Shown in pieces: positions 1 to 5,243 of a stretch of DNA of 5,552 bases. Below the pieces are notes generated by a model. That model worked only from the letters and a program-made list of their open reading frames with translations, ran no database searches and had not been told where the DNA came from. Positions within the stretch are counted from its first letter, which is position 1. Each line of letters starts with the position of its first letter. The translations under genes and the position numbers were made by a program. The stretch lies in NCBI GenBank assembly GCA_029934675.1, contig JAOZLT010000103.1:1-5552 (forward strand), read 5' to 3'. The stretch comes from Candidatus Altimarinota bacterium (GTDB lineage Bacteria > Patescibacteriota > Gracilibacteria > UM-FILTER-43-11).

Positions 1-67
1 GTTTATGTTATGCGGAAAAAACCACTTTCCTATTTGAAAACTGGTGAAGGTTTAATGAGTTTATTCA

Positions 68-213
68 TTTCACATTTCACATTTCTGATTTCACAATCCC
101 ATTCTTTGATTTAGCATTTAGCATTCATTTAGCATTTTAAATACAAAATAATTACAAAATGAAAAATGCTACATACTAAATAAAATGCGAAATAGAAAAT
201 GAAAAATACGAAA
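68..213. repeat. Two facing arrays of degenerate TTTNNNA heptamers
   Basis: On the plus strand, heptamers of form TTTNNNA begin at 68, 75, 82 and 89 (TTTCACA, TTTCACA, TTTCTGA, TTTCACA). The phase of 7 is kept through two degraded units to TTTAGCA at 110 and 117, and after a 4-base slip another TTTAGCA sits at 128. From 160 to 213 the same pattern appears on the minus strand: units end at 213, 206, 199 and 192 (TTTCGTA, TTTTTCA, TTTTCTA, TTTCGCA) and, after a slip, at 180, 173 and 166 (the unit at 173 is degraded). The arrays therefore face each other around an A/T-rich centre. A 9-bp inverted match (TAGCATTTT at 130-138 with 163-171) joins them. This fills the region just 3' of the membrane-protein gene. 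No coding sense or GC-rich terminator was found here. Function is unknown; it could be a minisatellite-like intergenic repeat. Confidence 0.6.
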
Positions 214-219
214 TAATTT

Positions 220-951
220 TTATTTCTTCTTATGCTTCAGCTCCGCCTTAATTTCCTTACGTATCTCCTTCAACTCCACCTTCTTAATATCTTCCAAAAG
301 CCCTTGTACAACCTCCTTTCCACCTAAACCGAATGCGAGTGCACCCGCCAATGCCAAAAAAGATATAAAACCAATAAACAGTATATTAATAAGAATTTCA
401 GCAATATCTAACTGAGTTAGTGCTGCAAGAACCGAAAAAGTAATAATTGTATATTTAGCTGCAAGACCAAGAACATCTGCCGTATTGGCTTTCGCGAAAC
501 TTAATGATGTAGTAATTAAAGATTGAAGTGTATGGCTTATACGAATACCAACAAGCATAATGAACAGAGCAATAATGACTTCCGGAAAATAATTAATAAC
601 TGTAGTTAAAAATTCCGCGACTTCTGTAAATTTAGCAATTTTTGTAGCTTCAATAAAAAAGAGAAATATCAGATAGCCCTTCACACCTCTCGCAACAATC
701 TCTGACGAAGTAACTTTTGATCCCGTCTTATCTAAAAAATGTTTTAATCCTATTTTTTCAGCAATATATTCCAATTTAACTTTATGCCCAAGTGCCAAAA
801 TTGCCCTCTCGGTGATAATAGCTAAAATCCATCCAAACAAAAATACCGCTAAAGCCCCCAAAATAAATGGAGCAAGTTCGATTATACTATCAATTTTAGT
901 ATTAATCGCAATTGTTAAGTTATTACCGATAGATGTGAATAGGTTTTCCAT
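220..951 (-). CDS. Five-helix membrane protein, CmpX / MscS pore-helix type (TM_helix family)
   Basis: This 243-residue integral membrane protein has hydrophobic segments at about 23-49, 87-107, 118-140, 160-181 and 184-211, and a Lys/Glu-rich tail (219-243). The last helix is rich in small residues (A-G-A-L-A-F-G-L-G-G, about 202-211) and resembles the pore-lining TM3 of MscS small-conductance mechanosensitive channels. The protein stops about 30 residues later, however, so the MscS beta-domain and cytoplasmic cage are absent. This layout fits the 'conserved TM helix' / CmpX-like family, thought to act in membrane tension or osmotic responses; channel activity here is inference. The start at 951 is supported by a strong promoter placing the transcript start about 20 nt upstream. 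No Shine-Dalgarno is visible. It is a single-gene unit downstream of tRNA-His. It could instead be a structural membrane protein without channel function. Confidence 0.85.
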   Translation of the reverse strand: MENLFTSIGNNLTIAINTKIDSIIELAPFILGALAVFLFGWILAIITERAILALGHKVKLEYIAEKIGLKHFLDKTGSKVTSSEIVARGVKGYLIFLFFIEATKIAKFTEVAEFLTTVINYFPEVIIALFIMLVGIRISHTLQSLITTSLSFAKANTADVLGLAAKYTIITFSVLAALTQLDIAEILINILFIGFISFLALAGALAFGLGGKEVVQGLLEDIKKVELKEIRKEIKAELKHKKK

Positions 952-977
952 TAAATTTTGATTCTATTTATCAATAT

Positions 978-1006
978 ATTATAGCACAAATAGTCTCAAT
1001 TCTCAA
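978..1006 (-). promoter_or_regulatory. Extended -10 sigma70-type promoter of the membrane-protein gene
   Basis: On the minus strand, TTGAGA (1006-1001, 5/6 match to the -35 consensus) is followed by a 17-bp spacer and a perfect TATAAT (983-978). A TGC directly before the TATAAT gives an extended -10. The predicted start is near 971, leaving a leader of about 20 nt before the ATG at 951. A second TTGAGA lies 7 bases further downstream (999-994) within a short tandem, but its spacing to the -10 is too short. Confidence 0.75.
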
Positions 1007-1043
1007 GCGAAAGCCTCAAATTATAACAAAAAACACCTTAGTC

Positions 1044-1074
1044 AAAAAAACTTATTAATATACTAGTATCTTAA
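1044..1074 (-). terminator. Possible weak terminator after tRNA-His
   Basis: A 20-bp near-perfect palindrome (1055-1074, centred on ACTAGT, one mismatched position in each arm) begins 8 bases past the tRNA 3' end. On the minus strand it is followed after 4 bases by seven T residues (1050-1044). The stem is almost entirely A/T, so hairpin-driven termination would be weak. No better terminator lies between the tRNA and the next gene's promoter. Confidence 0.35.
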
Positions 1075-1081
1075 TTTTTAA

Positions 1082-1159
1082 TGGGGCGAATTATGGGGCT
1101 CGAACCCATGACCTTCCGGACCACAACCGGACGCTCTAACCAACTGAGCTAAATTCGCC
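1082..1159 (-). tRNA. tRNA-His (anticodon GUG)
   Basis: The minus strand folds as a complete cloverleaf. The 7-bp acceptor stem is fully paired, the D stem is GCTC/GAGC, the anticodon stem is TCCGG/CCGGA, the variable loop is 5 nt, and the T stem is ATGGG/CCCAT with a TTCGAGC loop. The anticodon loop TTGTGGT (1126-1120) reads GTG, decoding CAU/CAC. The His identity elements are encoded: an extra G at position -1 (1159) opposite discriminator C73 (1085). This is the pair HisRS recognises and that RNase P leaves on bacterial tRNA-His. The 3' CCA is also encoded (1084-1082), so no CCA addition is needed for a first round of maturation. The gene stands alone with its own promoter, not in a tRNA cluster. 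Confidence 0.97.
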
Positions 1160-1176
1160 ATAAAGAATGCTTGAGT

Positions 1177-1205
1177 AGTTTATCGTTTTTAACAGAAAAT
1201 CTCAA
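1177..1205 (-). promoter_or_regulatory. Promoter of tRNA-His
   Basis: On the minus strand, TTGAGA (1205-1200, 5/6) lies 17 bp before TAAACT (1182-1177, 4/6). This predicts a start near 1170 and a short 5' leader of about 11 nt before the tRNA. The -35 is identical to that of the membrane-protein promoter, and the -10 is identical to the proposed clpB -10. Confidence 0.55.
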
Positions 1206-1261
1206 GAATTATTTCTTATTATTCCATATCACCAGCAAATCGTTTGCACATATAAGAAGTA

Positions 1262-1322
1262 CAGTACTGGTAAAATGATATCACCAGTGCTGAATTTGGG
1301 CAAGGCGTAGCCATCGAGCCTT
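1262..1322. other. Two stem-loops between the ChaN-like gene and the tRNA promoter
   Basis: Stem A pairs 1302-1306 (AAGGC) with 1318-1322 (GCCTT) over an 11-nt loop. Stem B pairs 1262-1271 (CAGTACTGGT) with 1283-1292 (ACCAGTGCTG) over an 11-nt loop. Stem B is fully paired, with one U-G wobble, only when read as plus-strand RNA; the minus-strand version has a C-A mismatch. ATATCACCAG also occurs twice (1226-1235 and 1278-1287), so the ACCAG at 1231-1235 could compete for CTGGT at 1267-1271. There is no T-run after either stem on the minus strand, so a standard terminator for the upstream gene is doubtful. This is otherwise the only structure seen in 1206-1348. Confidence 0.35.
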
Positions 1323-1348
1323 ATATACCGCTATTATGGGATGTACTA

Positions 1349-2269
1349 TTAATACAATTTAGCTTTTTCCACCTGTGGCAAATGGACAATATAGTCTGTT
1401 CCACGTACTTCGTCCTTGGAATCTATTTTTAATGCAAATCTTGAATCCGCAAGCTTCTGGAGCTTTGCTGCTACTCCAATTTTATCATCAAAGAGATAAG
1501 GTTCTCCCTCGACTTTTTCACCACCCGCAAACTCTACCACTTTTGCCACTATAGACATTTTCTTAAGAATTTCATTAGCGCTATCATCGACCTCATTATA
1601 ACCAGAATGTGCTGAGCCGTTGTATACCAAAACTCTTGCTTTTGGCTGTTTTTTTATTGTTTCCTTAATAATTCTTGCCCAATTCATATTTCTTTTTTTA
1701 AAAAAAGCGCCTGTACTGTATTCGGAAGATGCTGTATATAAATCGATACATAAAACAGCAATACCATTAGCTTTTGCAGTATCGATTATTTCCATGTATT
1801 TTTCAGGGATTCCCTCGCCTTTATCCCAACCATTTTTAAATATTGCTAATATTTTCTCCCTTTCAATGATCCCTTTGAAGTAGCCGTCAATCAATGGTTG
1901 CTCCTCCTCCCTTAGCATTTCAATAGCAATATGAGTCATACCCATCTTCTTAAAGTTAGGTATTTGTCGAATTAATTCATCTTTGTCCGATAAAACTGTA
2001 TGTCTTTCTCCAATAAACAATACTGGTGTCTTTTTATCCCATAATTTTGTGTAATCTACCTTTTCTCGATGCTCCGATATGAAATTGGCAATTTTCTTGA
2101 TGTCAGCATCATCAGATAATTCTGACTTCTTAGTCTGATTAGTTAATTTTTTAATCCCCAGCTCACTAGCCGCTAAAACATCAGCCCCTTTTTTCATAAC
2201 ACCACCTGAAGTTACAGGTTGAACATTGTCTTGCGATGAGTGTTCAAATGTATCTGATCCTTTAGTCAT
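1349..2269 (-). CDS. ChaN/EreA-like (TIKI superfamily) protein, probably cytoplasmic
   Basis: This 306-residue protein carries the signatures of the TIKI/ChaN/erythromycin-esterase superfamily. They are G-E-R-H at 87-90 after a hydrophobic strand, an acidic strand end A-I-E-M (E117), an R-N-x-N-W patch (193-197), and G-x-x-H at 218-221 after the strand V-L-V-Y-N. In this fold the two histidines and glutamates line the active or ligand site. Members range from haem-binding ChaN lipoproteins to hydrolases, so the substrate cannot be named. There is no signal peptide, lipobox or membrane helix, unlike classical ChaN. The first ~55 residues are polar and low in complexity. M25 (ATG at 2197) is an alternative start: AGGTGG (2207-2202) sits 4 bases upstream, whereas the 2269 start has no Shine-Dalgarno. 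The gene lies 33 bases after clpB and is probably co-transcribed, suggesting a stress-related role. Confidence 0.8.
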   Translation of the reverse strand: MTKGSDTFEHSSQDNVQPVTSGGVMKKGADVLAASELGIKKLTNQTKKSELSDDADIKKIANFISEHREKVDYTKLWDKKTPVLFIGERHTVLSDKDELIRQIPNFKKMGMTHIAIEMLREEEQPLIDGYFKGIIEREKILAIFKNGWDKGEGIPEKYMEIIDTAKANGIAVLCIDLYTASSEYSTGAFFKKRNMNWARIIKETIKKQPKARVLVYNGSAHSGYNEVDDSANEILKKMSIVAKVVEFAGGEKVEGEPYLFDDKIGVAAKLQKLADSRFALKIDSKDEVRGTDYIVHLPQVEKAKLY

Positions 2270-2292
2270 GTTGTATTGATGTTACTAAGGTA

Positions 2293-2321
2293 ATTATAGG
2301 TATTAATGACATTTACTACAA
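2293..2321 (-). promoter_or_regulatory. Possible internal promoter for the ChaN-like gene
   Basis: On the minus strand, a perfect TATAAT (2298-2293) lies 17 bp after TTGTAG (2321-2316), which keeps only the TTG core of a -35. The -35 falls inside the last codons of clpB, in the cysteine codons of its tail. The predicted start is near 2286, 17 nt before the ATG at 2269. It would allow expression independent of HrcA, but the weak -35 and the general A/T richness keep this tentative. Confidence 0.4.
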
Positions 2322-4939
2322 CTGATAATTATCTCCCCATCTTTCTCCACTACTTCAACTTTTGAACCATCCTTTACTTCTCCATCTACAATCATCATAG
2401 CGAGAGGATTTTCAATGACATGTTGGATATAACGTTTAAGTGGTCGAGCACCAAATTGAGGATCAAAACCATTCTTTGCCAATATCTTTTTAGCTTCGTC
2501 ACTAACTACAATTTCTACCTTACGAGCACGTAAACGCTTTTCAAGTTCAGTTATCTGTAAATCAACAATCTGCGTAATCTCATCGAGTGTTAATGATTCA
2601 AATATAATAATCTCATCAATTCTGTTTAAAAATTCTGGTTTAAATGACTTACGAAGAACTGACTGAACATCATTCTCCATTTTCTTTTTCGTATTTTCGT
2701 AAATTTCAGCCTTTTTCTTATCATCTTTTTCCAATTTATTTATCACCATATCCTCAGATGCAGTATCCATAGCATATTTTTGAATAATATCAGAAGCCAA
2801 ATTACTAGTCATTATAATGAGCGTATTACGAAAATCTACTGTACGCCCCCTGCTATCAGTAAGTCGGCCATCATCAAGAACTTGCAACAATATATTAAAC
2901 ACATCACCATGTGCCTTTTCAATTTCATCAAATAACACAACACTATACGGACGACGACGCACAGCTTCAGTCAACTGACCACCTTCATCATAACCCACAT
3001 ATCCTGGAGGAGCTCCGATTAAACGAGCAACAGCATGTCGTTCCATATATTCAGACATATCTATACGAATAATTGACTTTTCATCATTAAACATAAACTG
3101 AGCGAGCGCTTTAGCGAGCTCAGTTTTACCAACTCCTGTCGGCCCCATAAATATAAATGAGCCAATCGGTTTATCGGGATTTGAAATACCTGCACGAGCA
3201 CGTCGCACCGCATTTGATACAGATTCAATAGCAGATTTTTGACCAATTACACGTTTCTCTAAATCACCTTCCATCTTTGCAAGTTTCTGAGTTTCAGTCT
3301 CTAACATTTTAGATACAGGTATTCCCGTCCAACGTGCAACAACAGCAGCAATATCCTCTTCTGTCACTTCTTGTTTAAGCAAAGATTTCTCACCCTCCTT
3401 TTTCTTTAATTTAGATTCAGATTCTTTCAACTTCTTCTCCAATTCGGGAATCTGACCATAACGAATTTCCGCAACTTTCTGAAGTTCTCCACGACGCTCC
3501 AATTGCTCAGCTTCAAGCTTCAATTGCTCAATTTTTTCTTTATCAGCACTAAATTCATCAATTATTTTCTTCTCTTCTTTCCACCTAATTTCAATTACTT
3601 TCGCATCTTCAGATAAGTTCTCAATTTCCTTAGTTGTCTCATTCAAACGCTCTTTCGATTCCTCATCTTTCTCTTTCTTCAAAGCTTCTCGTTCAATCTC
3701 TAACTGCATAATTTTACGATGAAGCTGATCAAGTTCAATTGGCTTACTTTCCAATTCAATTTTCAACCCAGAAGTTGCTTCATCTATTAAATCAATTGCT
3801 TTATCGGGTAAAAATCTATCACCAATATATCGAACCGAAAGATTAACTGCAGCAAGAATTGCAGCATCAGTAATTCGAACACCATGATGAACTTCATACT
3901 TCTCTTTTATTCCACGTAAAATAGAAACTGTATCTTCTTTGGTAGGCTCCAAAACCATAACTGGCTGAAATCGACGTTCAAGTGCAGCATCTTTTTCAAT
4001 ATATTTTCTATATTCCTTTATTGTTGTAGCGCCAACAGCACGCAATTGTCCTCGTGCAAGTGCAGGTTTTAGTAAATTGGACGCATCCATTGCACCATCA
4101 GTTGCACCAGCACCAACAATCGTATGAAGTTCATCTATAAACAATATAACTTCACCATTAGATGCTTCAATTTCCTTAAGAACTGCCTTTAATCTATCCT
4201 CAAACTCACCACGAAATTTAGAACCAGCAACCATTGCGCCCAAATCAAGTGATAGGATTTTTTTGTTTTTTAAAGAATCAGGCACATCACCAGAAACAAT
4301 ACGTTGAGCCAAACCTTCAATAATAGCCGTCTTACCAGTACCCGCTTCACCTACTAATACAGGATTGTTTTTAGTTCGACGTGAAAGTATTTGCATCGTT
4401 CGACGAACCTCATCATCACGACCAATTACTGGATCCAACTTTCCGGCTTTAGCCAACTCAGTAAAATCGATTGTATATTTTTGGAGTGATTGATACTTAC
4501 TTTCAGGATCCTGATCAACCACACGATGCGAACCACGAAGTTCCTTCAACACTTTTAATACATCTTTATGCGTAACATTTAAAAGGTTAGTTTGCTTAAC
4601 AATTGCAAGTAATATATGTTCGGTAGAAACATATTCATCAGATAATTCTTTAGCCTCCGTTTCAGCCAAATTCAGCACCTTATTTAACTCATGACTAATT
4701 ACAATTCGAGGATCAGTTACAGTTGGGAGTTTTGCCAAATCATCCCGTAAATCCTGTTCAAGTTGTACAAGGTCAGCACCAAGTTTTTCCAAAACAGGAC
4801 GAACAATCCCCTCCTTTTGTTTAGTAAGGGTTAATAACAAATGGCCTGTTTCAATCTGTGATTGACCAGCTTTCTGCACCATCTGTTGTGCTTCGTGTAA
4901 AGCTTCTGTTGATTTAGTTGTAAACTTATTGAGGTTCAT
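2303..4939 (-). CDS. clpB: ATP-dependent disaggregase ClpB (Hsp100)
   Basis: ClpB is a hexameric AAA+ unfoldase that threads aggregated proteins through its pore and works with DnaK/DnaJ/GrpE. All domains are present in 878 residues. The Clp N-domain repeats cover about 1-145. NBD1 has Walker A GEAGTGKT (197-204), Walker B ending D269-E270, and arginine fingers R322/R323. The long coiled-coil M-domain (about 400-525) separates ClpB from ClpC. NBD2 has Walker A GPTGVGKT (599-606), Walker B D671-E672, sensor-1 N713, arginine finger R773 and sensor-2 R832. Spacings match E. coli ClpB except for an extra ~23 residues between N713 and R773. The first pore loop has F242 where E. coli has Tyr; the second keeps Y647. 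The only two cysteines form a C-terminal C-S-K-C-H. The ATG at 4939 begins the typical MNLNKFT-type N-terminus; no clear Shine-Dalgarno precedes it. A CIRCE operator upstream implies HrcA control. Confidence 0.98.
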   Translation of the reverse strand: MNLNKFTTKSTEALHEAQQMVQKAGQSQIETGHLLLTLTKQKEGIVRPVLEKLGADLVQLEQDLRDDLAKLPTVTDPRIVISHELNKVLNLAETEAKELSDEYVSTEHILLAIVKQTNLLNVTHKDVLKVLKELRGSHRVVDQDPESKYQSLQKYTIDFTELAKAGKLDPVIGRDDEVRRTMQILSRRTKNNPVLVGEAGTGKTAIIEGLAQRIVSGDVPDSLKNKKILSLDLGAMVAGSKFRGEFEDRLKAVLKEIEASNGEVILFIDELHTIVGAGATDGAMDASNLLKPALARGQLRAVGATTIKEYRKYIEKDAALERRFQPVMVLEPTKEDTVSILRGIKEKYEVHHGVRITDAAILAAVNLSVRYIGDRFLPDKAIDLIDEATSGLKIELESKPIELDQLHRKIMQLEIEREALKKEKDEESKERLNETTKEIENLSEDAKVIEIRWKEEKKIIDEFSADKEKIEQLKLEAEQLERRGELQKVAEIRYGQIPELEKKLKESESKLKKKEGEKSLLKQEVTEEDIAAVVARWTGIPVSKMLETETQKLAKMEGDLEKRVIGQKSAIESVSNAVRRARAGISNPDKPIGSFIFMGPTGVGKTELAKALAQFMFNDEKSIIRIDMSEYMERHAVARLIGAPPGYVGYDEGGQLTEAVRRRPYSVVLFDEIEKAHGDVFNILLQVLDDGRLTDSRGRTVDFRNTLIIMTSNLASDIIQKYAMDTASEDMVINKLEKDDKKKAEIYENTKKKMENDVQSVLRKSFKPEFLNRIDEIIIFESLTLDEITQIVDLQITELEKRLRARKVEIVVSDEAKKILAKNGFDPQFGARPLKRYIQHVIENPLAMMIVDGEVKDGSKVEVVEKDGEIIISCSKCH

Positions 4940-4946
4940 ACTTCTA

Positions 4947-4974
4947 GGGTTAAGGATTATGGATTAAGGATTAA
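4947..4974. repeat. Four tandem heptamers in the clpB leader
   Basis: The plus strand reads GGGTTAA, GGATTAT, GGATTAA, GGATTAA without gaps. In the clpB transcript this becomes four TTAATCC-like units in the 5' leader, 8 to 35 bases before the start codon. It occupies the place where a Shine-Dalgarno would be expected, yet contributes no purine-rich ribosome-binding site. The unit differs in sequence from the heptamers at 68-213 but has the same period of 7. Confidence 0.65.
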
Positions 4975-4989
4975 GCTTAGTATATCAGA

Positions 4990-5016
4990 TTAGCACTCAA
5001 CAGTTTAGAGTGCTAA
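4990..5016 (-). promoter_or_regulatory. CIRCE operator (HrcA binding site) of clpB
   Basis: TTAGCACTC (4990-4998), 9 bases, GAGTGCTAA (5008-5016) is an exact match to the CIRCE consensus, the operator of the heat-shock repressor HrcA. It overlaps the proposed -10 of the clpB promoter and ends about 50 bases before the ATG, so bound HrcA would block initiation. CIRCE ahead of clpB is known in Mycoplasma and some Firmicutes. It implies that hrcA is encoded elsewhere in this genome. Confidence 0.95.
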
Positions 5017-5030
5017 CTCATAATTGTCAA
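5002..5030 (-). promoter_or_regulatory. clpB promoter, overlapped by CIRCE
   Basis: On the minus strand, a perfect -35 TTGACA (5030-5025) is followed by 17 bp and TAAACT (5007-5002, 4/6). The -10 lies exactly in the 9-base CIRCE spacer. The predicted start is near 4995, giving a leader of about 56 nt. A TATACT (4984-4979) on the same strand is a better -10 by itself but has no -35 at the right distance. Confidence 0.7.
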
Positions 5031-5046
5031 CAATAATTACACTATA

Positions 5047-5167
5047 ATAACTTGAAATAAATAGATAGATACGAGGCATAATTAGAATTTTATCCACAGC
5101 GTACCAGATGTACGCGAAGAATAAAATTCTAATTAGAACGAAGTAGATACTATTTATTTCAAGTTAT
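5047..5167. other. Long symmetric interrupted palindrome (candidate structured RNA or MITE-like element)
   Basis: Positions 5047-5064 are an exact 18-bp reverse complement of 5150-5167. Positions 5080-5093 are an exact 14-bp reverse complement of 5121-5134. Positions 5099-5104 (GCGTAC) pair with 5110-5115 over the loop CAGAT. The unpaired parts between the arms are equal on both sides: 15 and 15 nt (5065-5079, 5135-5149), then 5 and 5 nt (5094-5098, 5116-5120). One long rod with two symmetric bubbles results. No credible reading frame crosses it. The paired arms contain no wobble pairs, so they do not reveal the strand. It lies between the CIRCE/clpB promoter and the hairpin at 5168-5210. A perfect TATAAT on the plus strand (5043-5048) overlaps its left end. 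It may be a non-coding RNA, a mobile palindromic element or a DNA site; which of these is undecided. Confidence 0.6.
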
Positions 5168-5210
5168 AGAAAGAGCCCGTCACTGTGCGCGTTAGTGAAT
5201 GGCTCTTTCT
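5168..5210. terminator. Strong hairpin, probable (possibly bidirectional) terminator
   Basis: AGAAAGAGCC (5168-5177) pairs over 10 bp with GGCTCTTTCT (5201-5210). After a 2x2 mismatch, TCACT (5180-5184) pairs with AGTGA (5194-5198), closing a 9-nt loop. It lies 33 bases past the stop of the AbrB-like gene, where a minus-strand terminator would be expected, although only TTTCT follows on that strand. On the plus strand it is followed by four A and then T-rich sequence (5215-5228), which could end a plus-strand transcript from the palindrome. Confidence 0.55.
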
Positions 5211-5243
5211 AAAATTTTGTTTTTGTTTCCTAAAATAAAACAA

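Noticed and set aside
1..47. Possible C-terminal end of a plus-strand gene (frame 3, stop TGA at 45-47) or a longer frame-1 stretch to 114.
   Set aside because: The piece is too short to recognise, two frames are about equally plausible, and the frame-1 continuation runs into the heptamer repeats.
68..134. CRISPR-like repeats.
   Set aside because: The units are 7 bases and contiguous, without spacers, and no cas genes are present.
130..171. 9-bp inverted repeat TAGCATTTT/AAAATGCTA as a terminator for the membrane-protein gene.
   Set aside because: The stem is A/T-rich, the loop is 24 nt and no T-run follows on the minus strand. The heptamer arrays explain it better.
1620..1883. 87-codon plus-strand open frame, hydrophobic.
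   Set aside because: It lies antisense within the ChaN-like gene, whose protein motifs are clear. The hydrophobic translation is a by-product of the opposite strand.
3061..3246. 61-codon minus-strand open frame.
   Set aside because: It is out of frame inside the highly conserved NBD2 of clpB.
5090..5098. TTATCCACA, a perfect DnaA-box match.
   Set aside because: It is a single copy, partly inside the palindrome arm, with no cluster, AT-rich unwinding element or dnaA/dnaN neighbours. One match in a window of this size can occur by chance.
5168..5242. Short minus-strand frame from a TTG after AGAGGGG, just past the AbrB-like stop, as a toxin partner.
   Set aside because: It reads through the terminator-like hairpin into the palindrome arm, is about 30 codons long and resembles nothing.
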